The translations under genes and the position numbers were made by a program. Below are positions 12,645 through 24,673 of a stretch of 64,000 nt of DNA, piece by piece. Below the pieces are notes generated by a model. It saw only the letters and a list, made by a program, of their open reading frames with translations, was not told the DNA's origin and did no database searches. Origin of the DNA: Lateolabrax maculatus (Eukaryota; Chordata; Actinopteri; Acropomatiformes; Lateolabracidae). Location: NCBI GenBank assembly GCA_031216445.1, contig CM062218.1, positions 7,647,001 to 7,711,000 of the forward strand, written 5' to 3'. Every line of letters starts with the position of its first letter. The first letter of the stretch is position 1.

Positions 12645-15600
12645 TCAGGCCAGCAGGAGAGTGACTGCAGGCAGCAGGCAGAGAGCGACTCCTCCCCAGC
12701 TGAGGGCAGCAACGGACACGGCCCCGTTACAAAGGTCTGTATCACAGCAGATGTTGGTGTAGTTGAAGTAGAGGCCTGAGGCGTATTTCTGTCCACTCAC
12801 ACCACACTGGGACTGGATGGCACAGCTCTTCTCGTACATCGTCACTTGTAAAGAGCCTATGAGAACAGGAAGAAGACAGGTCAGTTTATTTTGATTTAAA
12901 AAAACAAACAAAAAAACACACTGGTCAGATCTATGGAGGCAAAGAAAGGCCATAATAATTTGAATGTTAAAAGCAAATGTACTGGCCTGACTATAAGACA
13001 TTTTTTTATGACATGATGAGGATTCATTGATTAAGCACTGGAATATCTTCATTTGAATATTGGAAACTTGTATAAATATATTGTACAACTTAATATGACC
13101 TGCTACAAATTAAAAAGGAGAATTTAAGCAACATCAAATCGGATGGTTTTCAAAGTGTAATAAAATAGTTTGATACTATAAATTTGGTGGTATTTATATG
13201 TTTAATTGAGTAGTGAATCAATTTCACAATAACATTTTTACAGTAGTTGTTTTTACAATTCAAATCCTCAATTACAAATCAAAAAACATTAATTTTGAAT
13301 TTTCCATTTAGTAAAGTTAAGTGTAGCATTAATGAGTCCTGCTGCTTAATTCCTTTCACCTATTTTTATGACTAATATATCTGAACTCATATTCAACATA
13401 TTGTCTAGTACACTGATAAATAGATCTCAGATCTAGGCTCAATTTGCCATAAAATTGATGCTGATGACAGAATAACCTTAAGAATGAGTGTGTTTTGGCT
13501 GCTTTTTATCTCCATCATTTACTAAATTGTATACCCTAAATGTGGGGTAACATCGAGTGATTTTTTGAAAAAAGGTGCTTTAGCCTCTGATGAGATACAG
13601 TGAGTATTTGCCCCACCCATGGAGCTATATTTAGAGATAATTTGATGGCATAACAGGCATTAGTGAGCTGACAACCGGCCTGATGAGAAATGGTGCTGAA
13701 GTCTGATCTATTGAGTCATTCTTTTGTCACACTTTGTTTTTACAAGGCAGACAAGGGAGGATCAGGCCTGAGAGAAGGTTAAAGGTTTTATTTTTGTGTC
13801 TGTAGCAGCAACACACAGAGATCAGACTCAGTAAATATTTGGACAATGATATGGTTTTTTTTTTTTTTTATTGTTTAGGTTATCTGGATAACTTTGCCAA
13901 CTTTAACCAGATATTTTACACTTTAGATTTGCCAAGACAATTTAGACTTGAGAGTTTTCCTGGAATTTCCTGAGCTATCCAGGTAAGTCAATAAACCTGC
14001 CTCTTAGAACTGGTCTGGTAAACAGGATTTAAAGTAAAACAATGACTATGATATTTAAATGCAGCTTTAAGATACAGTGGGTACGGAAAGTATTCAGACC
14101 CCTTTAAATTTTTCACTCTTTGTTTCATTGCAGCCATTTGCTAAAATCAAAAAAGTTCATTTTATTTTCATTAATGTACACTCAGTACCCCATCTTGACA
14201 GAAAAAAACAGAAATGTAGACATTTTTGCAAATTTATTAAAAAAGAAAAACTGAAATATCACATAGTCATAAGTATTCAGACCCTTTGCTGTGACACTCA
14301 TATTTAACTCACATGCTGTCCATTTCTTCTGATCCTCCTTGAGATGGTTCTACTCCTTCATTGGAGTCCAAATGTGTTTAATTAAACTGATTGGACTTGA
14401 TTAGGAAAGGCACACACCTGTCTATATAAGACCTTACAGCTCACAGTGCATGTCAGAGCAAATGAGAATCATGAGGTCGAAGGAACTGCCCAAGGAGCTC
14501 AGAGACAGAACTGTGGCAAGGCACAGATCTGGCCAAGGTTACAAAAGAATTTCTGCAGCACTCAAGGTTCCTTCAAGAGCACAGTGGCCTCCATAATCTG
14601 TAAAATGGAAGAAGTTTGGGACGACCAGAACTCTTCCTAGACATGGCCGTCCAGCCAAACTGAGCAATCGTGGGAGAAGAGCCTTGGTGAGAGAGGTAAA
14701 GAAGAACCCAAAGATCACTGTGGCTGAGCTCCAGAGATGCAGTAGGGAGATGGGAGAAAGTTCCACAAAGTCAACTATCACTGCAGCCCTCCACCAGTCG
14801 GGGCTTTATGGCAGAGTGGCCCGACGGAAGCCTCTCCTCAGTGCAAGACATATGAAAGCCCGCATAGAGTTTGCCAAAAAACACATGAAGGACTCCCAGA
14901 CTATGAGAAATAAGATTCTCTGGTCTGATGAGACGAAGATTGAACTTTTTGGCGTTAATTCTAAGCGGTATGTGTGGAGAAAACCAGGCACTGCTCATCA
15001 CCTGCCCAATACAATCCCAACAGTGAAACATGGTGGTGGCAGCATCATGCTATGGGGGTGTTTTTCAGCTACAGGGACAGGACGACTGGTTGCAATTGAA
15101 GGAAAGATGAATGCGGCCAAGTACAGAGATATCCTGGAAGAAAACCTCTTCCAGAGTGCTCAGGACCTCAGGCTGGGCCGAAGGTTCACCTTCCAACAAG
15201 ACAATGACCCTAAGCACACAGCTAAAGTAACAAAGGAGTGGCTTCAGAACAACTCTGTGACCATTCTTGACTGGCCCAGCCAGAGCCCTGACCTAAACCC
15301 AATTGAGCATCTCTGGAGAGACCTGAAAATGGCTGTCCACCAACATTCACCATCCAACCTGACGGAACTGGAGAGGATCTGCAAGGAAGAATGGCAGAGG
15401 ATCCCCAAATCCAGGTGTGAAAAACTTGTTGCATCATTCCCAAGAAGAATCATGGCTGTACTAGCTGAAAAGGGTCCTTCTACTCAATACTGAGCAAAGG
15501 GTCTGAATACTTATGACCATGTGATATTTCAGTTTTCCTTTTTTAATAAATTTGAAAAGATTTCTACATTTGTTTTTTTTTCTGTCAAGATGGGGTGCTG

Positions 15601-16867
15601 AGTGTACATTAATGAGAAATAAAATTATATTAAACTTTTTTGATTTTAGCAAATGGCTGCAATGAAACAGTGAAAAATTTAAAGGGGTCTGAATACTTTC
15701 CGTACCCACTGTAATTTGGCCTATTTTGGATGAGCCGTTTAGGACTTGTAGCTACAAAAAGGACAACATTTTCTACACAGCTCTCAGATTTTGAAAGTTT
15801 TGAAAAGATGAAAGTTAGCACTTAAACTTAATAGCCACAGTTTTCTTTAAATCCAGTGGGCTGGATTGCAGAGCCAAAACAAAACTGTCCAAATACATAT
15901 ATACAGACTGTACAGCACTGTACACTGCTCAAATCTGTTGCCAGACAGTGTTCTGCACAGTGAGGCTTTGTCTGCCAATTTGTGGCCATCATGCCCTAGA
16001 TTCTCAGAAAATAATCTCATCTACAGACAGAAATAAATACACACACACACACACACACAGAGATCTGGCTCTCACCCCGTCTTCCAATCGCCACACTAGA
16101 CAGGCATCGCTGCCCAGCTGGGCACTCCTGAGGAAACTTAAAGCAGTCCAGAGGAGAGATGGCGGGGAATAAACAAGTGTAACAATGCAAAGAAGCTGAG
16201 GGAAACAAAGGGAAAAGTGTCAAGAAACTTACTGTGAGCCCAATCAAATTGTACTGAGCAGGACATTTTACAGTTAATTACAGCTAAAAATAGTACTGTC
16301 TGAGGACAAACTATGCCACAGACACACTCTCTATATACGCCAACACCAATTTATCGCTGATAAAACAATCTCCAAAATATCGGCTGGCCGATTTATTCAT
16401 CAAGTTCTAACTGAGATTCTGCATAATGGAAAAAATGCCCAGTGGGATAAATTTTAACCAATCCTAAAAAAATTCCAGTTTGATGGACACTTCAGCAGGA
16501 ATAAATCTTTACAAATTGATGAAATAAATGAAGAATGACACCCAGTGTCCAGGCAATTTTATCACAATAACACTAATCAAGCTGTAAACACACCAAAACT
16601 TACAACATCACGGAAAACTTCTTCAAAAACTCAAAACAGTCTTCTGTGCACAAGGAATGTTTTTCTAAATCTTTGCACATTTGAACATTTTACAACAACA
16701 CAATTTGACGTCATTTTAGTAGCATGACCGTGAAACACATTTTACAAGATAATAAACCGTGTTTAAAAGTCTTCCTGTAAACATTTCACTCATTAAATTA
16801 TACAATCATACATACCTGCCAAAGGTAGACAACACAGGAGTACAATCAGAAGTTGTGTACGAGACAT
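12645..16867 (-). CDS. Ly6/uPAR-domain GPI-anchored protein (LY6G6-like position)
   Basis: Three coding exons on - (16867-16816, 16195-16076, 12856-12645) join in phase to 127 residues. Exon 1 encodes a signal peptide (MSRTQLLIVLLCCLPLA). Exons 2 and 3 encode one three-finger domain with ten cysteines: LHCYTC, LDC, QEC, QRC, KSC, SQC, then the diagnostic CCDTDLCN ending. A hydrophobic C-terminus (VALCLLPAVTLLLA) ending without a polar tail fits GPI attachment. The exon plan (signal / half-domain / half-domain plus anchor) is standard for Ly6. Location between clic1 and ddah2 matches the human MHC class III LY6G6 cluster, but the cysteine spacing alone does not identify one orthologue, so no symbol is given. 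Function and ligand are unknown. Intron 2 (3.2 kb) holds an antisense Tc1 element. Exon 2 is followed within about 15 nt of its donor by a TG repeat in transcript sense. Confidence 0.88.
14075..15711 (+). mobile_element. Tc1/mariner-type transposon, IR/DR class
   Basis: A 1637 bp element starts CAGTGGGTACGGAAAGTATT, ends in its inverse and is flanked by TA on both sides (14073-14074, 15712-15713), the expected target duplication. Terminal inverted repeats are about 220 bp and contain the outer and inner direct repeats (AAGTATTCAGACCCctt and AAGTATTCAGACCCTTTGC), the IR/DR layout of fish Tc1 elements. The two ends differ by small indels (for example, CACTCTTTGTTTCATTG on the left against CACTGTTTCATTG on the right), so the copy is not brand new. 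It sits in Ly6 intron 2, antisense to that gene. Confidence 0.95.
14471..15493 (+). pseudogene. Tc1 transposase, inactivated
   Basis: The frame opens at 14471 with MRSKELPKELRDRTVARH (start of the paired-like DNA-binding domain) and is interrupted by an in-frame TAA at about 14594. It reads on in the same frame from about 14600 to the stop at 15491-15493. Against the family pattern there is a gain of about two bases near 14569 and of one base near 14605, which cancel. The stop lies in the shifted stretch. The catalytic half looks complete, with DDE-type blocks WSDETKIELFG, FQQDNDPKHTAK and SPDLNPIEHLWRDLK. As it stands, full-length transposase cannot be made. The ends may still be usable in trans by another active copy, which is inference. 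Confidence 0.88.
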
Positions 16868-19800
16868 GATGCTTCCAGAAAGAAGTCCTCAAATTGTCTT
16901 CAGGTATTCAAGCACGTCCAAAAATCCCCTTTCTCATTAAACGAACTGCTGCGGTTGATTCGAAACCTCGCCCAACTCATTCCTAAATTTAATTTCTTTT
17001 CATCTTTGAAGCCCACACCCTTAGTTTCCACTGTATTCTGTCAAATAAAGATTGTATTGTCAGCCCCCTTAGGTCACCTCTGCGTATTTCTTGCCTTCTA
17101 TCTCTTGTCGTAGGCCTGATTTGAATACCTACGTTATTTGGGCAGTTGCTATCTCCTCCCTAAAACCTCTAATTTAATTTTGAGAGGTAATTATGATCAG
17201 CTGACACGGTTAAAGATTTAGAAAGGTTCTGTTTGCTTGATGTGCATTTTTATATCACAAGCGACTCTTTTTGAGTGATTCAGATTCAGATTATTTCACT
17301 GTCCATTCAAATTACATAAAATTGAAAATTCATCTGTGGTATATGGGACAATGCACACCATCCACAACAATACACAGCAAATGAACATTAAGGAAAGATA
17401 AAATGACAAGTGGCAGATTGTTCTTTCACTGGCACGTGAACCGTCATAACCATCACAACAATACATAATAGACAGCAGTACTTCATAAATAAATAAATGT
17501 ACATTAAAAAATGTGTGATGGTGTGGGTTGCAGAATGCCCTGAAGAACAGCCTTAAAAAGGTTGACAACAACAGCATCTTTACTCTGTGTTTAATTAAAA
17601 TAGAGCCTGAGAACACATTTAGAGAAGTGAGAGAAAAGGAAGTGTTTATGAGCGATAGAGCTGAGTAAAATTATCTCTGACTTCACCGTAACTTTATTTA
17701 TCTATTATGTAAAGATGAGCTGAGAAAACAACTTGAAACTTGACATCTCATTTGTGTCTGTAGACATACATAATCCTATTTTCAGTGATTTACAGGCATA
17801 CATAGACTTTCAATAAAAAAAGCCCAAAACATGTTGGTTTAAAATCACTTTACATGTAAATAGACTATTAATCTTTTTATTTCCTGCATTTGTCTGCTGT
17901 ATTTTTGTGATTAAATAGTGAAATGATATTTACTACTACTGTTCTATAACAACATTTTAGTGATTATTTCTTTAAAAAATAGAATTTGTCTAGCCACTGT
18001 ATCATTTTTCTTGTATTCTGGGTTTCTCGCAGCTTTATACTTGACCAAATAAGTAGTCAGATGTATAGCTCAGTTTGTGCTGAGGGGTAAAGACAGTTTA
18101 AAAGGTGCAAAACAAAGAAAAAAATGAATTGACATAAATGATGCAGATATTGGTTGGTGCTGGGAGAATTTGTTCTCATAAACTCGGTGTGCCTACAATT
18201 CTGGTACCGGCTTGTTCTCAGTGGTGTTTCATGTCAGAAATACTATCCTTTATTTGAGTCAAACTAAGACATTATGTGTTCATGTCGTGCACAGGTATAC
18301 TGCATGTGTGAGACAGCAGCTAGATGGGTGCTAAGTTGACAGAAAAGACAGACAGCAATAAGTCAGCACAGTGGAGAAAGAGTCAGCATCTTAGACAGAG
18401 AAAGAAACACAGAGGGAGAAAGTCAGCATGTCAGAGTCAGTGAGTTGGAGAGCGAGCCAGTTTAACTGAATTATCCTTTAGGGTGTAATAGGAGACATGA
18501 GGGCAGCATGCAGGACGGTCTGCTGACAGCAGTCTTGTGATGGAGTGAGCCGAGCAGGCTCAGACTGAATAAGCTGTTTACCAGTTGATTAATTACACAG
18601 CACACAGCCCAAGGCCTGAAAAAACTCCCTTAAAATGTTAACAGACTCCTGCTAGGTTCAATATTTACAAAGCATTTTCTTTCATTTGCCGAAATGATCA
18701 GGGGCTATGACGAGTCATAAATGTTGTTAAGCATTTATGACTCGTCATAGCCCTTTGAAGTGTGTGTGTGTGTTTGTTGATAAAACAATAGATTTTTGAG
18801 CAGAGTTTGGTGTGAGATAGAGAACGTATCAGAACTAGCTTCTCTGTTGTAAATTTACAGTGAGTGCAGTGAAGTTGTTTGGATATTACACACTTTTCTG
18901 CTCTGCACATCTGTTGTTTTTATTCTCAGATGTGCTGATGGCTGGCAGATTTTTTGGATTCCCTTTCTCAAGGACTTTGCAAATATCCTGCAAAATGAAA
19001 CTTTGAATCAGTTCACTGCTGTTAAATAAAAGTATTTTAGCTTCATATTTCAGCTTTGCATGAGCTAAGAAATGTTTGCATTGAAAATGTTTGATAAAAA
19101 TAACTGTTGTAAACTAAAGAATATCCTAAACTTTTAACACACTGTGTGAAACAAATACAAGAACCTAAACTGGCAGTGAAAGAAAAACACTTTAAGGCTA
19201 TTTTGAGGGAAATAACCGCAAAACTGACTGAAGACTGGGTCTCGCCTGGGTTTTTGGGTGGCTCCACATCGTTCACACTAACTTCAGCCCTTATCAATGA
19301 ATTAATGCCAGTTGTATCAAAGTAGGTGTGCACTGAGGACAACAGTTTAAGAAATGATAATTGTAAAGGAGTGGAGGAGCCTTGTCAGTGTTAGTGTGGT
19401 AAACTTGCTGGTGCTATATTTGACGGGGATGTTTTGTGTGCTGGCTGGAGGATCTCAGTGGACAGATGGTGTTCTTTAATCCTGTCTGTGCCCTCTACTT
19501 CCCATCCTCCATCCCCCCGCATTTCCATCTACTATTACATCAACCTCACATTTTCTATCTCTTTTTCTTCCTCTGTGTACAGAAATGCGTAGATATTTCA
19601 TCTTTCTTTCCTCTTTGTCACCGAGCTGCGTCTGGATCTCTGCCTTTCTGTTTTCTTTGGCTGCAGTAACTCAGTCTAGTCAGTAGAAGGAAATATTGTG
19701 CTGCTTTTTAAGTCAAAAAAGTGGTTACACATGCACGCAAGTGCCCACATATTTATACAGTCCCAGCCATCTGTTACCCAGGAAGTGTTTGTGCATGTTT

Positions 19801-21240
19801 ACATCACTGATATACAAAACAAAAGCTTGATTAGCAACACTGGAGTACTGAATGTAAACACAATTCATAAGACTGCCGATTCAAAGGATAAGGAGCTTTT
19901 TCTTTAGTGTCTGATGATGAGGCAACATGTTTATACAATAGTCTCAACAGTGTCCAACATAATTTGACCCACATTTCAGGAAAAGCCAGATTTTTATTTA
20001 TTTATTTTTTGTCATGTCACACAGTGGGAAAAACAGACAACGATGGTTCAGTAATAAAGCATATTGGCCTTAATCTATGGCGACTCTGAAAAGAGAGGTT
20101 GAACTGTTTAGACAGCCTGGTTAAATAAATCCACTGTGAACCTGATAAGGTCAATGCAGCCATTTATTTAGACCGCTGAGCGAGAGGCGAGAACAACATT
20201 GACTTATTTTATTCACAGCAGACAGTCCAGGTTTATGTTTTAAAGGCAGAAACAGGCTTAGGGGCAGGCCTGATGATACAGTATCTGACCTTTCATAAAC
20301 AATTCATCAGGATTAAGGGAGGGATATTCAATAGGAGGCCTTAATCCTAGAAAACCCAATAGAAATACTCAATCCGGCATTAATTTAGTGTCTCAATGCA
20401 AGGAAAGCGTGTCACTGTAGGTTTATGTGTGGCAAAAGTAGGGATTTCATCAGTGAGGCCCAAATGGTTAACTTATGCTTGCATTATTTTCCAATAATGT
20501 GGCTTGCTAAAGTTAAATTAAACTACAGGTTATCACTCCAGGTGACCTTTAAATGTGATATTTATCAAGTTATCAAGCCCCCAAAGTTAAACTGTCATGG
20601 AAACGAGCTCTATTTGTGGCCCCAGTATGGGGATGTCAAATGTATTTTATAATATTATAAGTCACTATAAAATCACAGTATGGTTGTCTAAGCTTACTTC
20701 ATACTATTAAAGTCTAATACTGTTTCTGACTATCTTAAAGAGGACGGCAACTTAACCTTTGTAGTCTACTTACATTATCTTTGTTAATGTAGTTGGAGAT
20801 AGTTAAAAAGATAAACTTCAACAGACAGTGGGGCTGATAAAAAAAAAAAAAAAGGGCTTTTGTACTCGGCTTCATTGATCAGAGGTAGAACTGCATTGAA
20901 CAGCATGGAAAGCCAATCCCAGCAGTGGGGGGGGGGGGTCGTGGTTGAAACCCAGGCCGGACAGGCCGGTGGGGGGTGGGGCGGGGGGGGTGGGATGAGA
21001 GGCTGGAAGAGCCGAGTCAAACCCACCATTAACACATGAAGAAGACGGAAGTTGAGTGATTTAAAGAATAAAAGCATAACGGTTCCCAAATGTTTATATT
21101 CTTTTAAAGAGCATGTATATCTAATTTGTTTTTTGCTCGATCGTCACTGTGTTGAGTTTTGTCACGTTCGCGTTTCGATTTAATAAAGTGATATGTTGAA
21201 GATTAGATAACACAACACAGTTCAACTCACGGCTTCCTCG
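16868..21240. other. Gene-poor intergenic region
   Basis: No exon chain could be supported on either strand. Contents include a 22-bp perfect hairpin at 18702-18753, AT-rich unique-looking sequence, and G homopolymer-rich DNA at about 20927-20993. A poly-A run of about 15 is at 20838. This gap lies between the divergently transcribed Ly6 and ddah2 genes, so regulatory elements for both could be here, but none is recognisable. Confidence 0.55.
18702..18753. repeat. Perfect 22-bp inverted repeat with 8-nt loop
   Basis: The left arm 18702-18723 (begins GGGCTATGACGAGTC) and right arm 18732-18753 are exact reverse complements, separated by TTGTTAAG. It could be a foldback remnant of a mobile element or a transcribed hairpin. 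No larger element boundary was seen. Confidence 0.9.
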
Positions 21241-21249
21241 CGACGGCCG

Positions 21250-21435
21250 TCTTATTTTGAAACATCTAACCGGAAGTGTGCGTGTTCACGGTCGCCATCT
21301 TGACGTGTCGGCAGAGAAAGGCAGAGGGAGAAGGGAGCGGGTGAGTAACGGGAACTGGGGTCGGTCCGGAAAACCGAATCAAAAGGGAGGAAAAACGCGG
21401 CCGAGCCTGGAGGCGGACGACCTTTACGAGAGGTG
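21250..21435 (+). promoter_or_regulatory. Probable ddah2 promoter / 5'UTR exon
   Basis: CpG-rich sequence with an ETS-type ACCGGAAGTG at about 21270. It is followed by CGGTCGCCATCTTG and two donor-like sites (GCGG|GTGAGT near 21338 and GAGAG|GTGAGC near 21431). The first coding exon lies 1.1 kb downstream, so at least one non-coding first exon is likely. A second candidate 5'UTR block is at about 22240-22430. Confidence 0.45.
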
Positions 21436-22552
21436 AGCAGATAAGAGTCTACGTCCCCGTGTCGGTGATTTGTGCGACTTGTGGCAGTGTAGGCGGTAGT
21501 TTCCACGTTGGAAAGATGAGGAACATCATCAGAAGTATTTGGGACGGAGCAGGGAGCTGCCGGGCGGCGCAGTCCTGCGGCCAAACACTCAACATGTTTT
21601 CTTCCGTGTGGCCCAGGTTCGCATGTATTATCGCAGCTGGATAACTTAACTTAACTGAAAAATGTGTTTTTATTACTCTGTTAAAAATACATTAAAGTAC
21701 ACTAAATGCTGAAATTATTTCAGGAGGAATACTGTTGTTCCACAGGCAGCAACAATACTTCTTTAAGGCACTGTTGACTGTGATTTGTTGGCCTAAACTT
21801 GCAGGTAAGTGTTCTTATTGTGTGCTGCCTTCATGACAAAATGAATATCAAAGCCCAGCACTTGTTGCATAAGTTATTTATTTAGGAAACATCCTGTGTG
21901 GAAGGGAACCAAGTTCCCCTTTCTGCTGCCTCACAGTGGGCGACTACTGAGAGTTTCAGGGAAGATGATAAAAGCGCAATTGTCCCAAATCTACCACTGC
22001 CCAAACATGGAAAAGGCTTTGCAGCATATCACAGGGCTACTGAATAATGTTTCTTTATAATCTAACCTTGCACAATGCTCCCTTTTTGTCTACTTTTAAC
22101 TTTGCTATCTCTGTTATTTCAGCTGCCCTTGAATGTTTTATGTGGTGATGAGTTATAGTTGTTCCCGCTTACAAATCAACAGTCACCACTTTACAAAAGT
22201 ACAATTCTTTAGTGCGATGCTTAATTTTTACGTGTGAACCTAGAGTGGGACCGGAAATGAAACAGAAGACGTGTGCACCGTTGTGTCTTTCTTAGGCTGG
22301 GATCACTGCTGCTTCCACTTCTCGGCGTCTGCAGACGGAGGAGTAGTCGGTGGAGTACTGGAATAAAAGAAGAGGCACATAGACGGGGATGACGATGCTG
22401 TCCATTCTCCTCCTGGACCTCCTCATTCATCCCATTAGCTTCGTGTAGAGTTCAGCTGGTGTTTTTACAAGACTAGACTGTGAAAAAACATACACAACCT
22501 TTTTATAACAACCAATTCTCACCAGTTTTTATAGACAATCTTAATAGAAATC

Positions 22553-24618
22553 ATGGCAAACATGTGCCAATATGGCAACTTCACCCACGCCGTGGTGCGG
22601 GGCATCCCAGAGACCTTTGGGAAGACGGTGGGAGAAGGTCGTGAGAACGGGGAGATCTCAGTGGACCTGGCCAAAGCTCAGCGGCAGTTTGGTTGCCTGA
22701 CGGGAGCCCTGAGGCAGAAGGTGGGCCTGCAGCTGATCGAGATCCCCCCTGACCCCGAGCTGCCAGAGAGCTGGAGGATAGAGGATGTGGCCGTCATCCA
22801 GGGAGACACGGCGCTCATCACCAGGCCCTTCAAACAGCAGAGACGCAGTGAGGTAACACAGTGGAGAATGAAATGGCTTTACTTCAGCCATTTGTGCACC
22901 CTAATCCTCTGCACTTAATCTTGCTTTGTGTGATAATGGGCAGTAAGTAGTAGCCATGTGTTTCAGTTCATATCAGACATGGAAATTGCCTTACGTTGTT
23001 CAAGATAGCGTTTAGTTGCATTTGTATTTTAAGTTACATTACTGTCACATGATCAAACACATCATTGTTGCTACTTGCTGGTGCGTTCAGTTGCCTTTTG
23101 GATACTCCGACATCTGAGACTTAAGAGTCAAAAAAAACTTTTTCAAACGAGATGACCAAACTTAAGTCACCCTTATTATGATGTCCATGTTTTCCTTTTT
23201 TTCGTTTGTCTTTAAGCAAGGAAATATAATGCTTTTTGGCAGCTGAGCTGACTTAAATCTTGGATGTCTTCAACACTTTAGTTCAGGGGTCTGTAATTTC
23301 CAAACAACTTCCCAAAAAATCCCTGGAAAGAACTATGTCATTTAATACTAATTATAAGGAAAATAGTGATAGCTTTCAAATGCCACTCAATAATTGGTAT
23401 TTGTGTTATATCTTAATTTTTCTAGCAAGTTCAGTGGAAATAATTATGGAATTTGGTCCTAATTGTAGACAAAATAGGAATTTCCTTAAAAGAACAAATC
23501 AACACCCAAGAAAACATTCATTCATTGTTCATGTATTAATGGAACGTTTATTCTTCATGTATATTGAACTGTTTCCATTATATTATGTACCAAATTGTAT
23601 AATGCTTTCAAGAAACTTGTTGGAATTTACTTGGAAATTATTGAGAGGTTCTGGCCCCTTTTTAATGCATCATCTAGGAAAGCTTTCAAAACAGCTTCCA
23701 GCTGCAGTATCATGTGATCTTAACAGAACTCCTACAAATGAAAGAATCTTAAATATTTTTCCCTGAAATCACCAAACATGAATATATGTGCTTGTGAACA
23801 GGCAGTATTTTTTTAACTTACAATATAGATAGATGGATAATACAATTAAAATAAAAGTACATGCAAAACTGTGTTCATCCAGAGGAACATGCATACAGTT
23901 ACCACCTGTATGGTTTTCACTGACTCTGTTCCTGTCAAACTGAATCAAGTTAAGCGTGATATGTTGCTTTCCTTATCTTTCCGTCCTTCTCTTCACTCCT
24001 CATCTCTCCAGGCGGAGGCGGTGAGGAGGGTGATGTCAGAGCTCAACTTGACCGTGGTGGAGATGGGAGCTGAGGAGGGGGACTCCGGAGGGGCCACGCT
24101 GGAGGGCAGCGACGTCCTCTTCACAGGGAGGGAGTTCTTCGTTGGCATCTCCTCCCACACCAACCGCAGAGGGGCGGAAGTGCTGGCAGACACTTTCAGG
24201 GTAGTTATGACTTAATATCTATGTGAATCAATGATGCAGAGTACTTTTTCAGTTTTTTAATATGTTGCAGTGTTAATTGGTATGAACTCCTGGCTCTGTG
24301 AAAAAATCAGACAAAAGCTCACCATTAAACCATAAAATAATCAATAGAGTTAAAATCTTAGTCTTAGTGCCAAGCTGCAAGTCAGAAGAAGAACACAGCT
24401 GCCAAAGTGAGCAGGTGGCCATTTGCTGTATTGCATTTAGGGAATTACAGTCTGTAAACAGTGATGAATGAGGCCAAATAATGGAGACCACACAGTGCGG
24501 GCCCCTCAGGCCCAACACGACCCACCCATTAGTATTGATTCCTTCACTTCTCTTAAGTGCATTTTACACACTTCTGCTTTTCTTAATACACACACACTTT
24601 GCATCTACTCGTCTTGAA

Positions 24619-24673
<55 letters not shown>

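Noticed and set aside
12857..13088. N-terminal extension of the Ly6 last-exon frame (starting MYNIFIQVS)
   Set aside because: It runs through the acceptor at 12856/12857 into intron. The signal-peptide exon at 16816-16867 and the half-domain exon at 16076-16195 fit in phase instead.
14077..14307. 76-codon frame in the left Tc1 end
   Set aside because: Lies within the terminal inverted repeat; an equivalent frame appears in the right repeat on the other strand.
18702..18753. Hairpin as a microRNA precursor
   Set aside because: The foldback is only 52 nt with no mismatch or bulge and no extended flanking stem, unlike typical precursors. Kept only as an unexplained inverted repeat.
23260..23766. 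168-codon + frame in ddah2 intron 1
   Set aside because: Low-complexity AT-rich sequence with repetitive motifs and no recognisable domain.
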